From: Planctomycetota bacterium
Lineage (GTDB): Bacteria > Planctomycetota > UBA1135 > GCA-002686595
DNA: 47,653 nucleotides
Reading direction: 5' to 3'
Assembly (NCBI GenBank): GCA_016872715.1
Contig: VGZD01000014.1
Coordinates: forward strand, 1-47,653
Every line of letters starts with the position of its first letter. The stretch's first letter is position 1. A program made the translations under genes and the position numbers. Under the pieces are notes generated by a model, which was given only the letters and a program-made list of their open reading frames with translations, ran no database searches and was not told the DNA's origin. This document shows, one piece after another, positions 34,053 to 42,475 of this stretch.

Positions 34053-34796
34053 ATGGGCAAGGCAACCGAAACGTGGCGCTCGGAGCGGCTCGGCCGCGAG
34101 ATCAAGGTCGTGCGCTGGGGCGAGGAGGGCGCGCCCGTGCTGCTGTTCCCCACCGCCGGCGGCGACGCGGAAGAGATCGAGCGCTTCTGGATGATCGATG
34201 TGCTCAAGGGCCTGCTCGAAGAGCGCCGCATCAAGATCTACTCCTGCGACTCGACGGCCGGACAGGCGCTGCTCGCGGAATCCAACAAGGTCGACCACGC
34301 CGCGCGCGCGCAGCAGCGCTTCGATGACTTCGTGTACCACGAGCTCGTGCCGCTGATCCGCAAGGACTGCCGCTCGAGCAGCGTCGAGATCGCCACCGCG
34401 GGCGCGTCGATCGGGGCGTTTCAGGCTCTCGCCGCGACCTGCCGCCACCCCGATGTCTTCAGGCTCGCGATCTGCATGAGCGGCACCTACGACCTCCACA
34501 AGTTCATGACGGGCGAGCCCAACTCGGACCACCACTTCAACACGCCCACGCGCTTCCTCTCGGACTTGCCGGAGGGCCCGCACCTCGAGCAGCTGCGCAA
34601 GCGTTTCATTTTGTTGACGCACGGCAAGGGCAAGGCCGAGGAGCCCGCGCAGTCCTGGCGCGTCGCCGATGTGCTCGGTCGCCGCCGCATCCCCAACCGC
34701 GTCGTCGAGTGGGGCGAGGAATGGCCGCACGACTGGACCACATGGCGCAAGATGCTGCCGCTGTACATCGAGGAGCTGATCGCCGCTCCGGCCTAG
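34053..34796 (+). CDS. Esterase-D-type alpha/beta hydrolase, partner of ATP-grasp D
   Basis: This is a 247-residue hydrolase without the N-terminal beta domain of the other esterase. The nucleophile elbow is AGASIGAF with S119; the catalytic His is probably H226 in WPHDWTTW. LLFPTAGGDAEEIERF near the N-terminus replaces the usual oxyanion region. No signal peptide, so it is cytoplasmic. It starts 2 bp after ATP-grasp D, which indicates a functional pair. The substrate is unknown. Confidence 0.85.
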   Translation: MGKATETWRSERLGREIKVVRWGEEGAPVLLFPTAGGDAEEIERFWMIDVLKGLLEERRIKIYSCDSTAGQALLAESNKVDHAARAQQRFDDFVYHELVPLIRKDCRSSSVEIATAGASIGAFQALAATCRHPDVFRLAICMSGTYDLHKFMTGEPNSDHHFNTPTRFLSDLPEGPHLEQLRKRFILLTHGKGKAEEPAQSWRVADVLGRRRIPNRVVEWGEEWPHDWTTWRKMLPLYIEELIAAPA

Positions 34797-34844
34797 CGCG
34801 CGGGCCTTGCGCCGCGCGAGGCGCGGACCGATGGTGGACGCGCA

Positions 34845-37448
34845 GTGAGGCAGACGCAGCGAAAGTCCTCGGTCGGAGCGTGGCTCGCCGCGTTGGCGCT
34901 GCTCGCGCTCGTCGTGGGCGTGTGGCTGCAGAGCCGACTCGGCGACGGCGCGCGGTCGGGCGGTCAGGTGAGTGCGCCGGAGGCGAGCGGCTCGCGTGGC
35001 GTCGGAACTCCTGAGCGCGTCGATGGCGAGCGAGGCGCGAGCGACTCGCGCTCGACGCTGGCGGAGGAGGCGCGCGCGGACGAGCTCGCCCCGAGCGCGG
35101 CGAGGGAGCAGGGCGTCGAGCTCATCGCGATCCTCGGCGCGCATCGCCAGCGCGTGACGCCGGTCGAGCTGTGGTGGTGGCAGCCACAGGATCTGGAGAG
35201 TTGGCAGGAACTCCAGAGTGTCGAGCGCTGGATGCGAGCGGGCGAGCTCGACGAGCGACTCGCGCAGCAGGCGCAGCCGCTCGCTCCCGATGCCAACGGC
35301 GCCTTTCACGCGCCGACGCCGCTCGCCGTAGGCTGCGTGATCGCACGCGCGCAGGGACTGTGGGGCTTCTCGAGCGTGCTGCGCGCGAGCACCGACCCGA
35401 CCTACGTCGAGCTCGAGTCCTATGAGACGCTGCGCGTGCGCGTGCTCGATGCGGCTGGCGCGAGCGCACCGCGAGCACGCGTCGTCCTGCGCCAACTTTG
35501 GCCTGCGGAGGACGCAGCGCCTGCGACGACCGACCTCGCGATGCTGACGACGGATTCCGACGGTCGCGCGGAGTTTCGGCACTACCGCGGGCTCATGCGC
35601 GGAGCGTGGGACTTCGATGCACGCGTGGTGCTCGCGGTCGCCGAGCCGTTTGCGCAGGCAGTCGAGTTCGAGTTCGATCCGACGCGCCCGCCCGTCGAGA
35701 CGGTCGAGCTGCGACTGCCTGCCTGCGGCAGCGTCGTTCTCGAAGTCGACGGCGACGCACGCGCTGCGCGGTTCTCGCTGCAGCTCGCTCCCGCGCTCGC
35801 ATCGGAGGACGCGCTCGAGCTCCAAGGCGGCGACTACCTGCGCCCTGAGAGCGACGGGCTCGCGCACTTCCCCTATGTCGGTCTCGGCCTGTTGCTCACG
35901 CCGACGTCGCTCGTCGACGGACGCCTCACGCTCCATGCTGCGAGTGCCGCGCTCGGTCCGAGCCGCCCCGGCGAGGAGCGCCGCCTGCGCGTCGCCGTGC
36001 ACGCCGAGTCGAAGCCACAGCGGCGCATGGTCGGCACGCTGGTCGGGCCAGCGCTGAGCTCGAGCGGCACGACGCGCGTCGACATCTCGTTGCGCGGTCA
36101 GGACTCGAGCGACGTCGCATGGACGCAGGGCCTGCGCGTGCTCGTGCTACCCGACGGCCGCTTCCTCATTCCGCTGCTGCGCGAGGCGGCCGGACCGACG
36201 CAGCTCGAGTTCACCGCGCTCGGTCCACGCGAGGAGATCATCGGTCGCTGCGAAGTCACGGCCGTCGCTAGCGCCGGTGTGAGCGAGCTCGACCTCGGGA
36301 CGATCTTCCTCGACGCGCGCTCGCTGCTCGTCGCGGGTCGCGTCCTCGATGCGGCCGGTCGGCGCGTCGTCGGAGCGCAGGTCCGGGTGTTCGGCACGCG
36401 CCATCGGGGAGCGAGCACGGACCTCCGCGGCTGGGAGCGCTCGGAAGATCTGCAGGTGCGCACCGGCCTCGGGGGCGAGTTCGAGGTGCGAGGTGATGGC
36501 GACTGGACGGCGCTCGGCGTTTGTGCATGGAGCAGCGATGGCGCGAGCGAGTTTCGCGTGGTCGAGGTCGGGTCGCGGGAGGTCGTGCTCTCACTCGCCG
36601 CGGACGGCGCGCTCTCGGGCTCGATTTCGCTCGCGGCTGGACTCGCGCGCGAGTACGTCCGCGTCGGCGTGCGTCCCGAGGGCGCGAGGTCCGCTCCGCG
36701 CGGCGCGGCTCCCGACCGACGCACCGAGGTCGATGCACAAGGCGAGTTCGTCGTGCGCGGCCTCGCGCCCGGTGCCTACACCGTGACCGTGTACGCCTCG
36801 GGCGCGCCGACGCACATCGCGCAGGTCCAAGGCGTGCTCGTCGAAGTCGGCCAGCTCGCGCGCGATCCGCGCCTCGATCCGCTGGAGATCGGCAGTTGGA
36901 GTGTCCTGCGCGTCCTCGACGCCGACGGATTGCCCGCGAACCGCGCATCCGCGCACGTCCTCGATCGCGGCGCGCGACGCTGGCTCACGCACGCCATGCC
37001 GTCGGGCAAGCTGATGCTCGAACGCGATGCCGCGCCGTTGTGGCTCGCAGCTCCCGGCCACGTCATCGCGCGCTTCGATCCCGCGACGCGCGCGCCCGCC
37101 GTGCAGCTCGAGCGCGCGCCGCGCGTGCAGGTCGAAGTCGCACCCGAGCTCTTGGAGTCCATCGCGGGCCTCGAACTCGAACTCGTGCTTCAGTCCGCCG
37201 ACCTGCCACCTGCCATCGAGCGCATGCACGCCCAGCACATCGCGATCGACCGCGCCCTCTCCGAGCCCTTCGGCCTCCATCAAGCGATGCCGCTCTCCTC
37301 GACGCTCGTCCTCACGCTCGGCCGCTCCATCGACGTCCCCCACCTGCTGCTCGCCAACGCTCGCGCCTCCTCCTCCCCTTCCGCGCGCGTCCTCACGCTC
37401 CAGATCGCGCCCGCCGATCTCGCCAGCGCTGCGGCGCAGGTGCGCTGA
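34845..37448 (+). CDS. Large membrane-anchored protein with carboxypeptidase-regulatory-like repeats
   Basis: This is an 867-residue protein from GTG 34845. Residues about 11-29 form one membrane helix (AWLAALALLALVVGVWL), then a low-complexity acidic linker. The rest is beta-rich with several Ig/carboxypeptidase-regulatory-like units, for example SLLVAGRVLDAAGRRVVGAQ and GEFVVRGLAPGAYTVTVYAS. Such domains occur in surface and periplasmic proteins; no catalytic motif is seen. It may be translated independently of the esterase 48 bp upstream. A link to the ATP-grasp cluster is only positional. Function unknown. Confidence 0.75.
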   Translation: MRQTQRKSSVGAWLAALALLALVVGVWLQSRLGDGARSGGQVSAPEASGSRGVGTPERVDGERGASDSRSTLAEEARADELAPSAAREQGVELIAILGAHRQRVTPVELWWWQPQDLESWQELQSVERWMRAGELDERLAQQAQPLAPDANGAFHAPTPLAVGCVIARAQGLWGFSSVLRASTDPTYVELESYETLRVRVLDAAGASAPRARVVLRQLWPAEDAAPATTDLAMLTTDSDGRAEFRHYRGLMRGAWDFDARVVLAVAEPFAQAVEFEFDPTRPPVETVELRLPACGSVVLEVDGDARAARFSLQLAPALASEDALELQGGDYLRPESDGLAHFPYVGLGLLLTPTSLVDGRLTLHAASAALGPSRPGEERRLRVAVHAESKPQRRMVGTLVGPALSSSGTTRVDISLRGQDSSDVAWTQGLRVLVLPDGRFLIPLLREAAGPTQLEFTALGPREEIIGRCEVTAVASAGVSELDLGTIFLDARSLLVAGRVLDAAGRRVVGAQVRVFGTRHRGASTDLRGWERSEDLQVRTGLGGEFEVRGDGDWTALGVCAWSSDGASEFRVVEVGSREVVLSLAADGALSGSISLAAGLAREYVRVGVRPEGARSAPRGAAPDRRTEVDAQGEFVVRGLAPGAYTVTVYASGAPTHIAQVQGVLVEVGQLARDPRLDPLEIGSWSVLRVLDADGLPANRASAHVLDRGARRWLTHAMPSGKLMLERDAAPLWLAAPGHVIARFDPATRAPAVQLERAPRVQVEVAPELLESIAGLELELVLQSADLPPAIERMHAQHIAIDRALSEPFGLHQAMPLSSTLVLTLGRSIDVPHLLLANARASSSPSARVLTLQIAPADLASAAAQVR

Positions 37449-37494
37449 GGCGCTCTCGACGTCCGCCCGACCGCGTGCTGGCGAGAGATGCGGG

Positions 37495-38781
37495 CTAGTT
37501 CCACGAGCTGTAGGGCTCGGGAGTGTGGCTCGAAGCGCTCGGAGCGACGCCGAAGTCGTAGCCGGCGGGGACGACGGTGATGCCGGACTCGGTCACGGTG
37601 AAGAGCTTCGCGTCCTGTGCGCGGTCGTAGCCGATCTCGAAGCCATCGGGGACCTTGACCCACTTGTCGAGGATCGCGCGGCGGACCTTGGCGCCCTTGC
37701 CGATCACGACGCCGCCGAAGAGGATCGAGTCCTCGACCAGCGCGTGCTCGTCGACGAACGCTCGATTGCCGAGGATCGAGCGCCGCACCTTGCCGCCGGA
37801 GACGATCACGCCCGGGCACAGGAGCGACTCGGTCACCTCGGCGCGCCGCCCGGAGCTCTCGTCGAGCACGGTCTTGGCCGGCGGGTCGGCGTGCCACAGC
37901 GAGTAGATCGGCCAGTCGAGGTCGTACAAGTTCAGCTTGGGGTTCACCGAGAGCAGGTCCATGTTGGCGTCGTAGAGCGCGTCGAGCGTGCCGACGTCGC
38001 GCCAGTAGGGCTGCTCGCTGCCGTCGCGATCGATGAAGTTGTGCGCGTAGACCGGCACCTCCTCGATCATGCGCGGAATGATGTCCTTGCCGAAGTCGTG
38101 GCTCGACTTGGGATCGGCCGCGTCCGTGCGCAGGCGGCGCAGCAGCTCGTCGGTCTCGTACACGTAGATGCCCATCGACGCCAGGCAGAAGCCGGGCTGA
38201 CCGGGGATCTCCGGTGCGTTCGTCTTGGGCTTTTCGACGAAGCTCGTCACGCGGCCGCGCGCATCGACCTGCAGGATGCCGAAGTGCCGCGCCTCGCTCG
38301 CGGGGATCTTGACGGCGCCGATCGTCAGCGCCGAGCGATGGATCAGGTGCTCGCGGATCATGCGACTGTAATCCATCTTGTAGATGTGATCGCCCGCGAG
38401 GATGAGCACGTGGCGCGGCCGCTCTTCCTCGATCGTGTCGAGGTTCTGGTAGATCGCGTCGGCGGTGCCTTGGTACCACAGGCCCTTGCCCTGGTGGTGC
38501 GGCGGGCGCGTCGAGATGAACTGCTCGAGACGGCGCGGGAGGAAGTTCCAGCCGAAGCGAATGTGCTCCTCGAGCGAGCGCGCCTTGTACTGCGTCAGCA
38601 GGAAGATGCGCCGCAGGCCGGAGTGGATGCAGTTCGAGAGCGTGAAGTCGATGATGCGGTACGAGCCGCCGAAGGGCACCGCGGGCTTGGCGCGCTTGTC
38701 GGTCAGGGGACGCAGGCGCTCGCCCTGTCCTCCGGCGAGGATCAGGGTCAGGGTTTCCTTCAGCTCCGAGGTCAGCGACAT
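37495..38781 (-). CDS. glgC: Glucose-1-phosphate adenylyltransferase (ADP-glucose pyrophosphorylase)
   Basis: This 428-residue enzyme makes ADP-glucose from ATP and glucose-1-phosphate, the donor for GlgA. LILAGGQGERLRPLTDKRAKP (about 13-33) is the nucleotide-binding signature. YRIIDFTLSNCIHSG, LILAGDHIYKMDY, FVEKPK and YWRDVGTLDALYDANMDLL follow in order, then a left-handed beta-helix C-domain. Length is normal for the bacterial homotetramer. It faces the anchored repeat protein tail-to-tail and is divergent from ribH. Confidence 0.97.
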   Translation of the reverse strand: MSLTSELKETLTLILAGGQGERLRPLTDKRAKPAVPFGGSYRIIDFTLSNCIHSGLRRIFLLTQYKARSLEEHIRFGWNFLPRRLEQFISTRPPHHQGKGLWYQGTADAIYQNLDTIEEERPRHVLILAGDHIYKMDYSRMIREHLIHRSALTIGAVKIPASEARHFGILQVDARGRVTSFVEKPKTNAPEIPGQPGFCLASMGIYVYETDELLRRLRTDAADPKSSHDFGKDIIPRMIEEVPVYAHNFIDRDGSEQPYWRDVGTLDALYDANMDLLSVNPKLNLYDLDWPIYSLWHADPPAKTVLDESSGRRAEVTESLLCPGVIVSGGKVRRSILGNRAFVDEHALVEDSILFGGVVIGKGAKVRRAILDKWVKVPDGFEIGYDRAQDAKLFTVTESGITVVPAGYDFGVAPSASSHTPEPYSSWN

Positions 38782-38807
38782 CGACGGGGGTTCCTTGGCG
38801 GGGGGGC

Positions 38808-38813
38808 AGGCTA
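38808..38813 (-). promoter_or_regulatory. Candidate -10 box (TAGCCT) for glgC
   Basis: TAGCCT on the minus strand, 27-32 bp before the glgC ATG, in the divergent gap with ribH. No -35 box seen. Confidence 0.3.
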
Positions 38814-38829
38814 GCTTGCCGTCCGAGGC

Positions 38830-38857
38830 TTGCCCGGCATAGTCCCGGGGCTAGACT
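38830..38857 (+). promoter_or_regulatory. Sigma-70-like promoter for ribH-nusB-ftsY
   Basis: TTGCCC (38830-38835), 16-bp spacer, TAGACT (38852-38857); predicted leader of about 45 nt before the ribH ATG. Confidence 0.5.
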
Positions 38858-38908
38858 CTTCGCGCCGAGCTCGAATCCGGACCGGCAGCCCCCGCTCTTT
38901 GCGCACCG

Positions 38909-39448
38909 ATGGCCCGCAACGCACCGCCCTCCGCGTCCTCCCTCCGCCTGCCGCCTGACGTGCGGCTCGGCGCCGTGGTCTCGACGTTCCACCACGACCT
39001 GACGCTCGCCATGCTGGCCTCGGCGCGCGCGGCGCTCGCGGACGCGGGGCTCGCCGATGACGCCCTGCAGGTGGTCGAGGTCCCGGGGGCGTTCGAGATT
39101 CCGATCGTGGCGCGCTCGCTCGCCATGCGCGGCGACCTCGCGGCGGTGCTGTGCTTGGGCATCGTGATCAAGGGCGAGACGACTCACGACTTCCACATCG
39201 CTTCTGCCGTGAGCCACGCCCTCGCGCGCGTGAGCCTCGACACGGACAAGCCCATGCTGATGGGCATCCTGACCTGCCACACCCTCGAGCAGGCGCGCGA
39301 ACGCGCGCTACAGGGCTCCGAGCACGACAAGGGCCGCGAAGTGGCGCACGCCGCCGTGGCGGTGCTCGCTGCCCTCGAGCGCACGCGCGAGGTCGGCGGA
39401 ACGAGCCGCAAGGCGGGCTTCGGCGCGCGCTTTGGAGGTGGGCAGTGA
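38909..39448 (+). CDS. ribH: 6,7-dimethyl-8-ribityllumazine synthase
   Basis: This 179-residue enzyme of riboflavin synthesis condenses the ribityl-aminouracil with dihydroxybutanone phosphate. VPGAFEIPIVARSLA (about 58-72), LGIVIKGETTHDFHIASAVS (about 83-102), MGILTCHTLEQARERA and HDKGREVAHAAV are the family motifs, including the catalytic His of the HDFH string. A short Ser/Gly-rich C-terminal extension is slightly longer than usual. Its TGA overlaps the GTG of nusB. Confidence 0.97.
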   Translation: MARNAPPSASSLRLPPDVRLGAVVSTFHHDLTLAMLASARAALADAGLADDALQVVEVPGAFEIPIVARSLAMRGDLAAVLCLGIVIKGETTHDFHIASAVSHALARVSLDTDKPMLMGILTCHTLEQARERALQGSEHDKGREVAHAAVAVLAALERTREVGGTSRKAGFGARFGGGQ

Positions 39449-39873
39449 AGAAGCGCACCCGCGGACGCGAGCTCGCGCTGCAGTTGCTCTACCAGCTCGA
39501 CCTGCGCGGCGAGGACGTGCTCGCCATGGCCGAGGACCTGCTGCTCGAGGAAGAAGGCGACCGCGACGCGCGCGCCTTCGCGCTGCACATCCTGCGCGGC
39601 GTCCACGGGGAGCGCGACAACCTCGACGAGATCATCCGCTCCGTCGCGCAAAACTGGGACATCTCGCGCATGGCCGTCATCGACCGCAACGTGCTGCGGC
39701 TCGCGACGTGGGAGATGCTGCATTCCAAGGACGTGCCGCCCAAGGTCGCGATCAACGAGGCGATCGAGCTCGGCAAGCGCTTCTCGACGCAGAACTCGGG
39801 CGCGTTCATCAACGGCATCCTCGACAAGATCAAGTCGCGCCACGTCGACGCCAAGGGCGCGCCGCAGGAGTGA
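39445..39873 (+). CDS. nusB: Transcription antitermination factor NusB
   Basis: This 142-residue all-helical factor works with NusE/S10 on rRNA antitermination. RGRELALQLLYQLDLR near the start and WDISRMAVIDRNVLRLATWE plus PPKVAINEAIELGKRFS are family hallmarks. The GTG at 39445 lies 6-7 nt after GGAGG and overlaps the ribH stop (GTGA), the familiar ribH-nusB coupling. ftsY starts 4 bp downstream. Confidence 0.97.
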   Translation: MKKRTRGRELALQLLYQLDLRGEDVLAMAEDLLLEEEGDRDARAFALHILRGVHGERDNLDEIIRSVAQNWDISRMAVIDRNVLRLATWEMLHSKDVPPKVAINEAIELGKRFSTQNSGAFINGILDKIKSRHVDAKGAPQE

Positions 39874-39877
39874 ACGC

Positions 39878-40816
39878 GTGGGCCTGTTCGACCGCCTGAA
39901 GGAACGGCTGACGCGCACGCGCGAGGCGCTGAGCGACAACATCGCCAAGCTCTTCAAGGGCGGGCGGCCGATCGACCGCGCGCTGCTCGACGAGCTCGAG
40001 GCGCTGCTCTACCAAGGCGACCTCGGGCCGATCGCGGGCGAGGTGATGGCCGAGATCAACCGGCTGCACGAGCGCGGCGAGATCAAGGGCGAGGACGAAG
40101 TGCGCGCGGTGCTGCGCGAGGTCCTGCTCGGCTTCGTGGCGCCCGCGGGCGTCACGCCGGGCGAGGCGAGAATCCCCCACCGGCCCACGATCGTGCTGGT
40201 GGTCGGCGTCAACGGCTCGGGCAAGACCACTTCGATCGCCAAGCTCGCGCATCGCTTCCAGTCGCAGGGGCACAGCGTGCTGCTCGCCGCCTGCGACACG
40301 TTCCGCGCCGCGGCCGCCGAGCAGCTCGAGATCTGGGCCCAGCGCAACAACGCGCCGATCGTACGCGGCAAGGAAGGCGCGGATCCGGCCTCCGTCGCGT
40401 TCGATGCCGTCGAGAGCGCCTGCGTGCTCGGGATCGACGTCGTGCTCGTCGACACCGCCGGTCGGCTGCACACGCAGACCAACTTGATGCACGAGCTCGC
40501 CAAGGTGCGCCGCGTGATCGAGAAGCGCTTGAGCGGCGCGCCCCACGAGGTCTGGCTCGTGCTCGACGGCACCAACGGCCAGAACGCGATCCGTCAGGCC
40601 AAGGAATTCACCGCGCACGTGCCGGTCTCGGGCCTCGTGATCACCAAGCTCGACGGCACCGCCCGCGGCGGCGCCGTGTGCCAGATCGTGCGCGAGCTGC
40701 GCCTCCCCATTCGCTACATCGGCACCGGCGAGCAGCTCGACCTGCTCGAGCCCTTCGACCCCGCCGCCTTCGTCGACGCCCTCGTCTCCACCACCGCCGG
40801 CGCGGCCCCGCTTTGA
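39878..40816 (+). CDS. ftsY: Signal recognition particle receptor FtsY
   Basis: This is a 312-residue SRP-family GTPase that receives ribosome-SRP complexes at the membrane. G1 is VGVNGSGKTT (about 109-118), followed by DTFRAAAAEQL, DTAGRLHT, TKLDGTARGG and GTGEQLDLLEPF. The N and G domains are present; the acidic A domain is absent, as in many bacteria outside the enterics. GTG start 4 bp after nusB. Confidence 0.97.
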   Translation: MGLFDRLKERLTRTREALSDNIAKLFKGGRPIDRALLDELEALLYQGDLGPIAGEVMAEINRLHERGEIKGEDEVRAVLREVLLGFVAPAGVTPGEARIPHRPTIVLVVGVNGSGKTTSIAKLAHRFQSQGHSVLLAACDTFRAAAAEQLEIWAQRNNAPIVRGKEGADPASVAFDAVESACVLGIDVVLVDTAGRLHTQTNLMHELAKVRRVIEKRLSGAPHEVWLVLDGTNGQNAIRQAKEFTAHVPVSGLVITKLDGTARGGAVCQIVRELRLPIRYIGTGEQLDLLEPFDPAAFVDALVSTTAGAAPL

Positions 40817-40843
40817 GCGTCGAAGCGCGCGCGGCGGGAGAGG

Positions 40844-41572
40844 TCAGCGCGGAGGCGTGAGCTCGAAGGCGGAGTCGTCGAGCTCCGGATCGAGCTCGGG
40901 GCGCAGGAACAGCGTGGTTTCGACCATGCGCTCGCTCTCGAGCGCGGGCGTCGCGGCGACGAGCTGACGGAGCTCGGGCGAGAGTTCGGCGCGCGCGGCG
41001 AGGCTGCGCAGGGCCGCGTCGCGTTCGGGCGAGTGGCGCAGGCGCGAGAAGGTGCGCAGTAGCAGCGGACGCTCGAGCGCGATCCAGGCGACGAACACGC
41101 CGCCGATCACGCTCTTCTCCAGACGCCGCGCTGCGACGCCGTCGATCTCGTCCTCGCCCGCGGGTTGCAGCCCGTCGAGGGGATTGGGTCCCTCGAGCAC
41201 GCCGAGCAGGCGCGGCACGGCCGTCGCGGCGCCACCGCAGGCCGGACTCCAGCGCTCGAGCACCTCCGCGAGCGAACCGCCCGAGGTCAGGGCGGGCTCG
41301 GACAGCTCGACGTTGGTTTCCCACGCGAACAAGCCGCGCGCGTTGCGCCACAGCGCCGCGTGCGGCCATTCCGAATGCGGGCCGACGCCCATCGCCTTCC
41401 ACTCGAACAGCAAGCGCGCGGGCCGCACGAAGGCGGTCTGGAACGGAAAGCGACAGGTCGTGCGCTGCCAGGGCTTCGAGCCGCGCGCGACCATGACCGC
41501 GGCTTCGCCCATGTCGCGGTAGCTGCGACAGCCCGCGTACGCCGCGCACGTGCGCGCCACGAGCTCGTTCAC
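40844..41572 (-). CDS. LolA-like-fold conserved hypothetical protein
   Basis: This is a 242-residue protein from GTG 41572, which overlaps the stop of the metallo-hydrolase gene. Its pattern (CRSYRDMG near the start, then FPFQTAFVRPARLLFEWK, a Gly-rich middle and a C-terminal ETTLFLRPELDPELDDSAF) matches conserved hypotheticals that I associate with a LolA/LppX-like beta fold. There is no signal peptide or membrane segment. No catalytic motif is apparent. It is the last gene of the acyl-CoA operon. Confidence 0.7.
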   Translation of the reverse strand: MNELVARTCAAYAGCRSYRDMGEAAVMVARGSKPWQRTTCRFPFQTAFVRPARLLFEWKAMGVGPHSEWPHAALWRNARGLFAWETNVELSEPALTSGGSLAEVLERWSPACGGAATAVPRLLGVLEGPNPLDGLQPAGEDEIDGVAARRLEKSVIGGVFVAWIALERPLLLRTFSRLRHSPERDAALRSLAARAELSPELRQLVAATPALESERMVETTLFLRPELDPELDDSAFELTPPR

Positions 41573-42468
41573 GGCGCGCTCCCACCGAGTTCGACCACTC
41601 GATAGCGCTTGCCGTCCCGCTCGATGCGGCCGAAGGCAGTGTCCACATCGTGATAGAAGAGCCCGGTCCAGCCGCGCTCGGCCGCGCGCGCGATCCACTT
41701 CGTGCGCACCTCGAAGCTGCGCGCGACGTCGATGTCGTAGGCCATGATGTACGGCGGCTGCACATGGTGCGCGGTCGGCACGACGTCGGACCAGAAAATC
41801 GCGCCGTCGGCGCGCTCCTCATCGAGCGTGATCACCGCCACGCCGTCCGAGTGGCCGCCGAGGACGTGCGCGCGCAGTCCCGGGGCGATGTCCGCGCTGC
41901 CCTCGTAGGCGACGAGCAGACCCGCGCGCACGAGCGGTTCGACGTCGTCTGGGCGATAGGAAGCCCGCCGCACGTGGTCGGGGTTGAGGGCGTTGGCGAT
42001 CTCGACCTTCGGCAAGTAGTGGCGCGCGTTCGGGAACAGCGGCGCGAGCGCGCCGCCGCGCTCGACCACGGCCGCGCCGAAGTGATCCCAGTGCGCGTGC
42101 GACGCGACGACGTGGGTCACCCCTTCGGGCTTCACGCCGCAGCGCGCGAGCGACTCGGCCAGTCCGACCGCGGCCTCGATGCCGTAGATCGCGCGCCGCT
42201 TCGCGTCCCAGCGCGTGCCGATGCCGCTCTCGATCACCGCCACGATCTCGCCCTTGCGCGCGAGGAACGGACGCAGCGCCATGAGGATGCGATTGTCCGC
42301 GTCCGGCGGCGTCAGCGCGCGCCACATCGTCGCCGGAACGACGCCCCACATCGCGCCACCGTCGAGGCGCAGGAATCCGTCGCACAGCTCGGTCACGTCC
42401 CAGCCGCCCGCGCGCAGCGTGCGCGCGCGGTACGGCGGCGGGACGATCGACGCGGGAGCGAGGCTCAC
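41569..42468 (-). CDS. Metallo-beta-lactamase-fold hydrolase
   Basis: This is a 299-residue MBL-fold protein. The zinc motif is H124-A-H126-W-D128-H129, with further ligands expected at GGHSDG (about 205-210) and the Asp of FWSDVVPTAHH. The family includes lactonases, methyl-parathion-hydrolase-like enzymes and thioesterases. Given the operon, hydrolysis of an acyl or lactone metabolite is likely but not shown. It starts 7 bp after the acyl-CoA dehydrogenase stop and its own stop overlaps the next GTG. Confidence 0.88.
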   Translation of the reverse strand: MSLAPASIVPPPYRARTLRAGGWDVTELCDGFLRLDGGAMWGVVPATMWRALTPPDADNRILMALRPFLARKGEIVAVIESGIGTRWDAKRRAIYGIEAAVGLAESLARCGVKPEGVTHVVASHAHWDHFGAAVVERGGALAPLFPNARHYLPKVEIANALNPDHVRRASYRPDDVEPLVRAGLLVAYEGSADIAPGLRAHVLGGHSDGVAVITLDEERADGAIFWSDVVPTAHHVQPPYIMAYDIDVARSFEVRTKWIARAAERGWTGLFYHDVDTAFGRIERDGKRYRVVELGGSAP

Positions 42469-42475
42469 GTGCGCC

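Noticed and set aside
37449-37494. Terminator between the repeat protein and glgC
   Set aside because: Only a 6-bp CTCTCG/CGAGAG pairing with a loop of about 20 nt is present, too weak to call.
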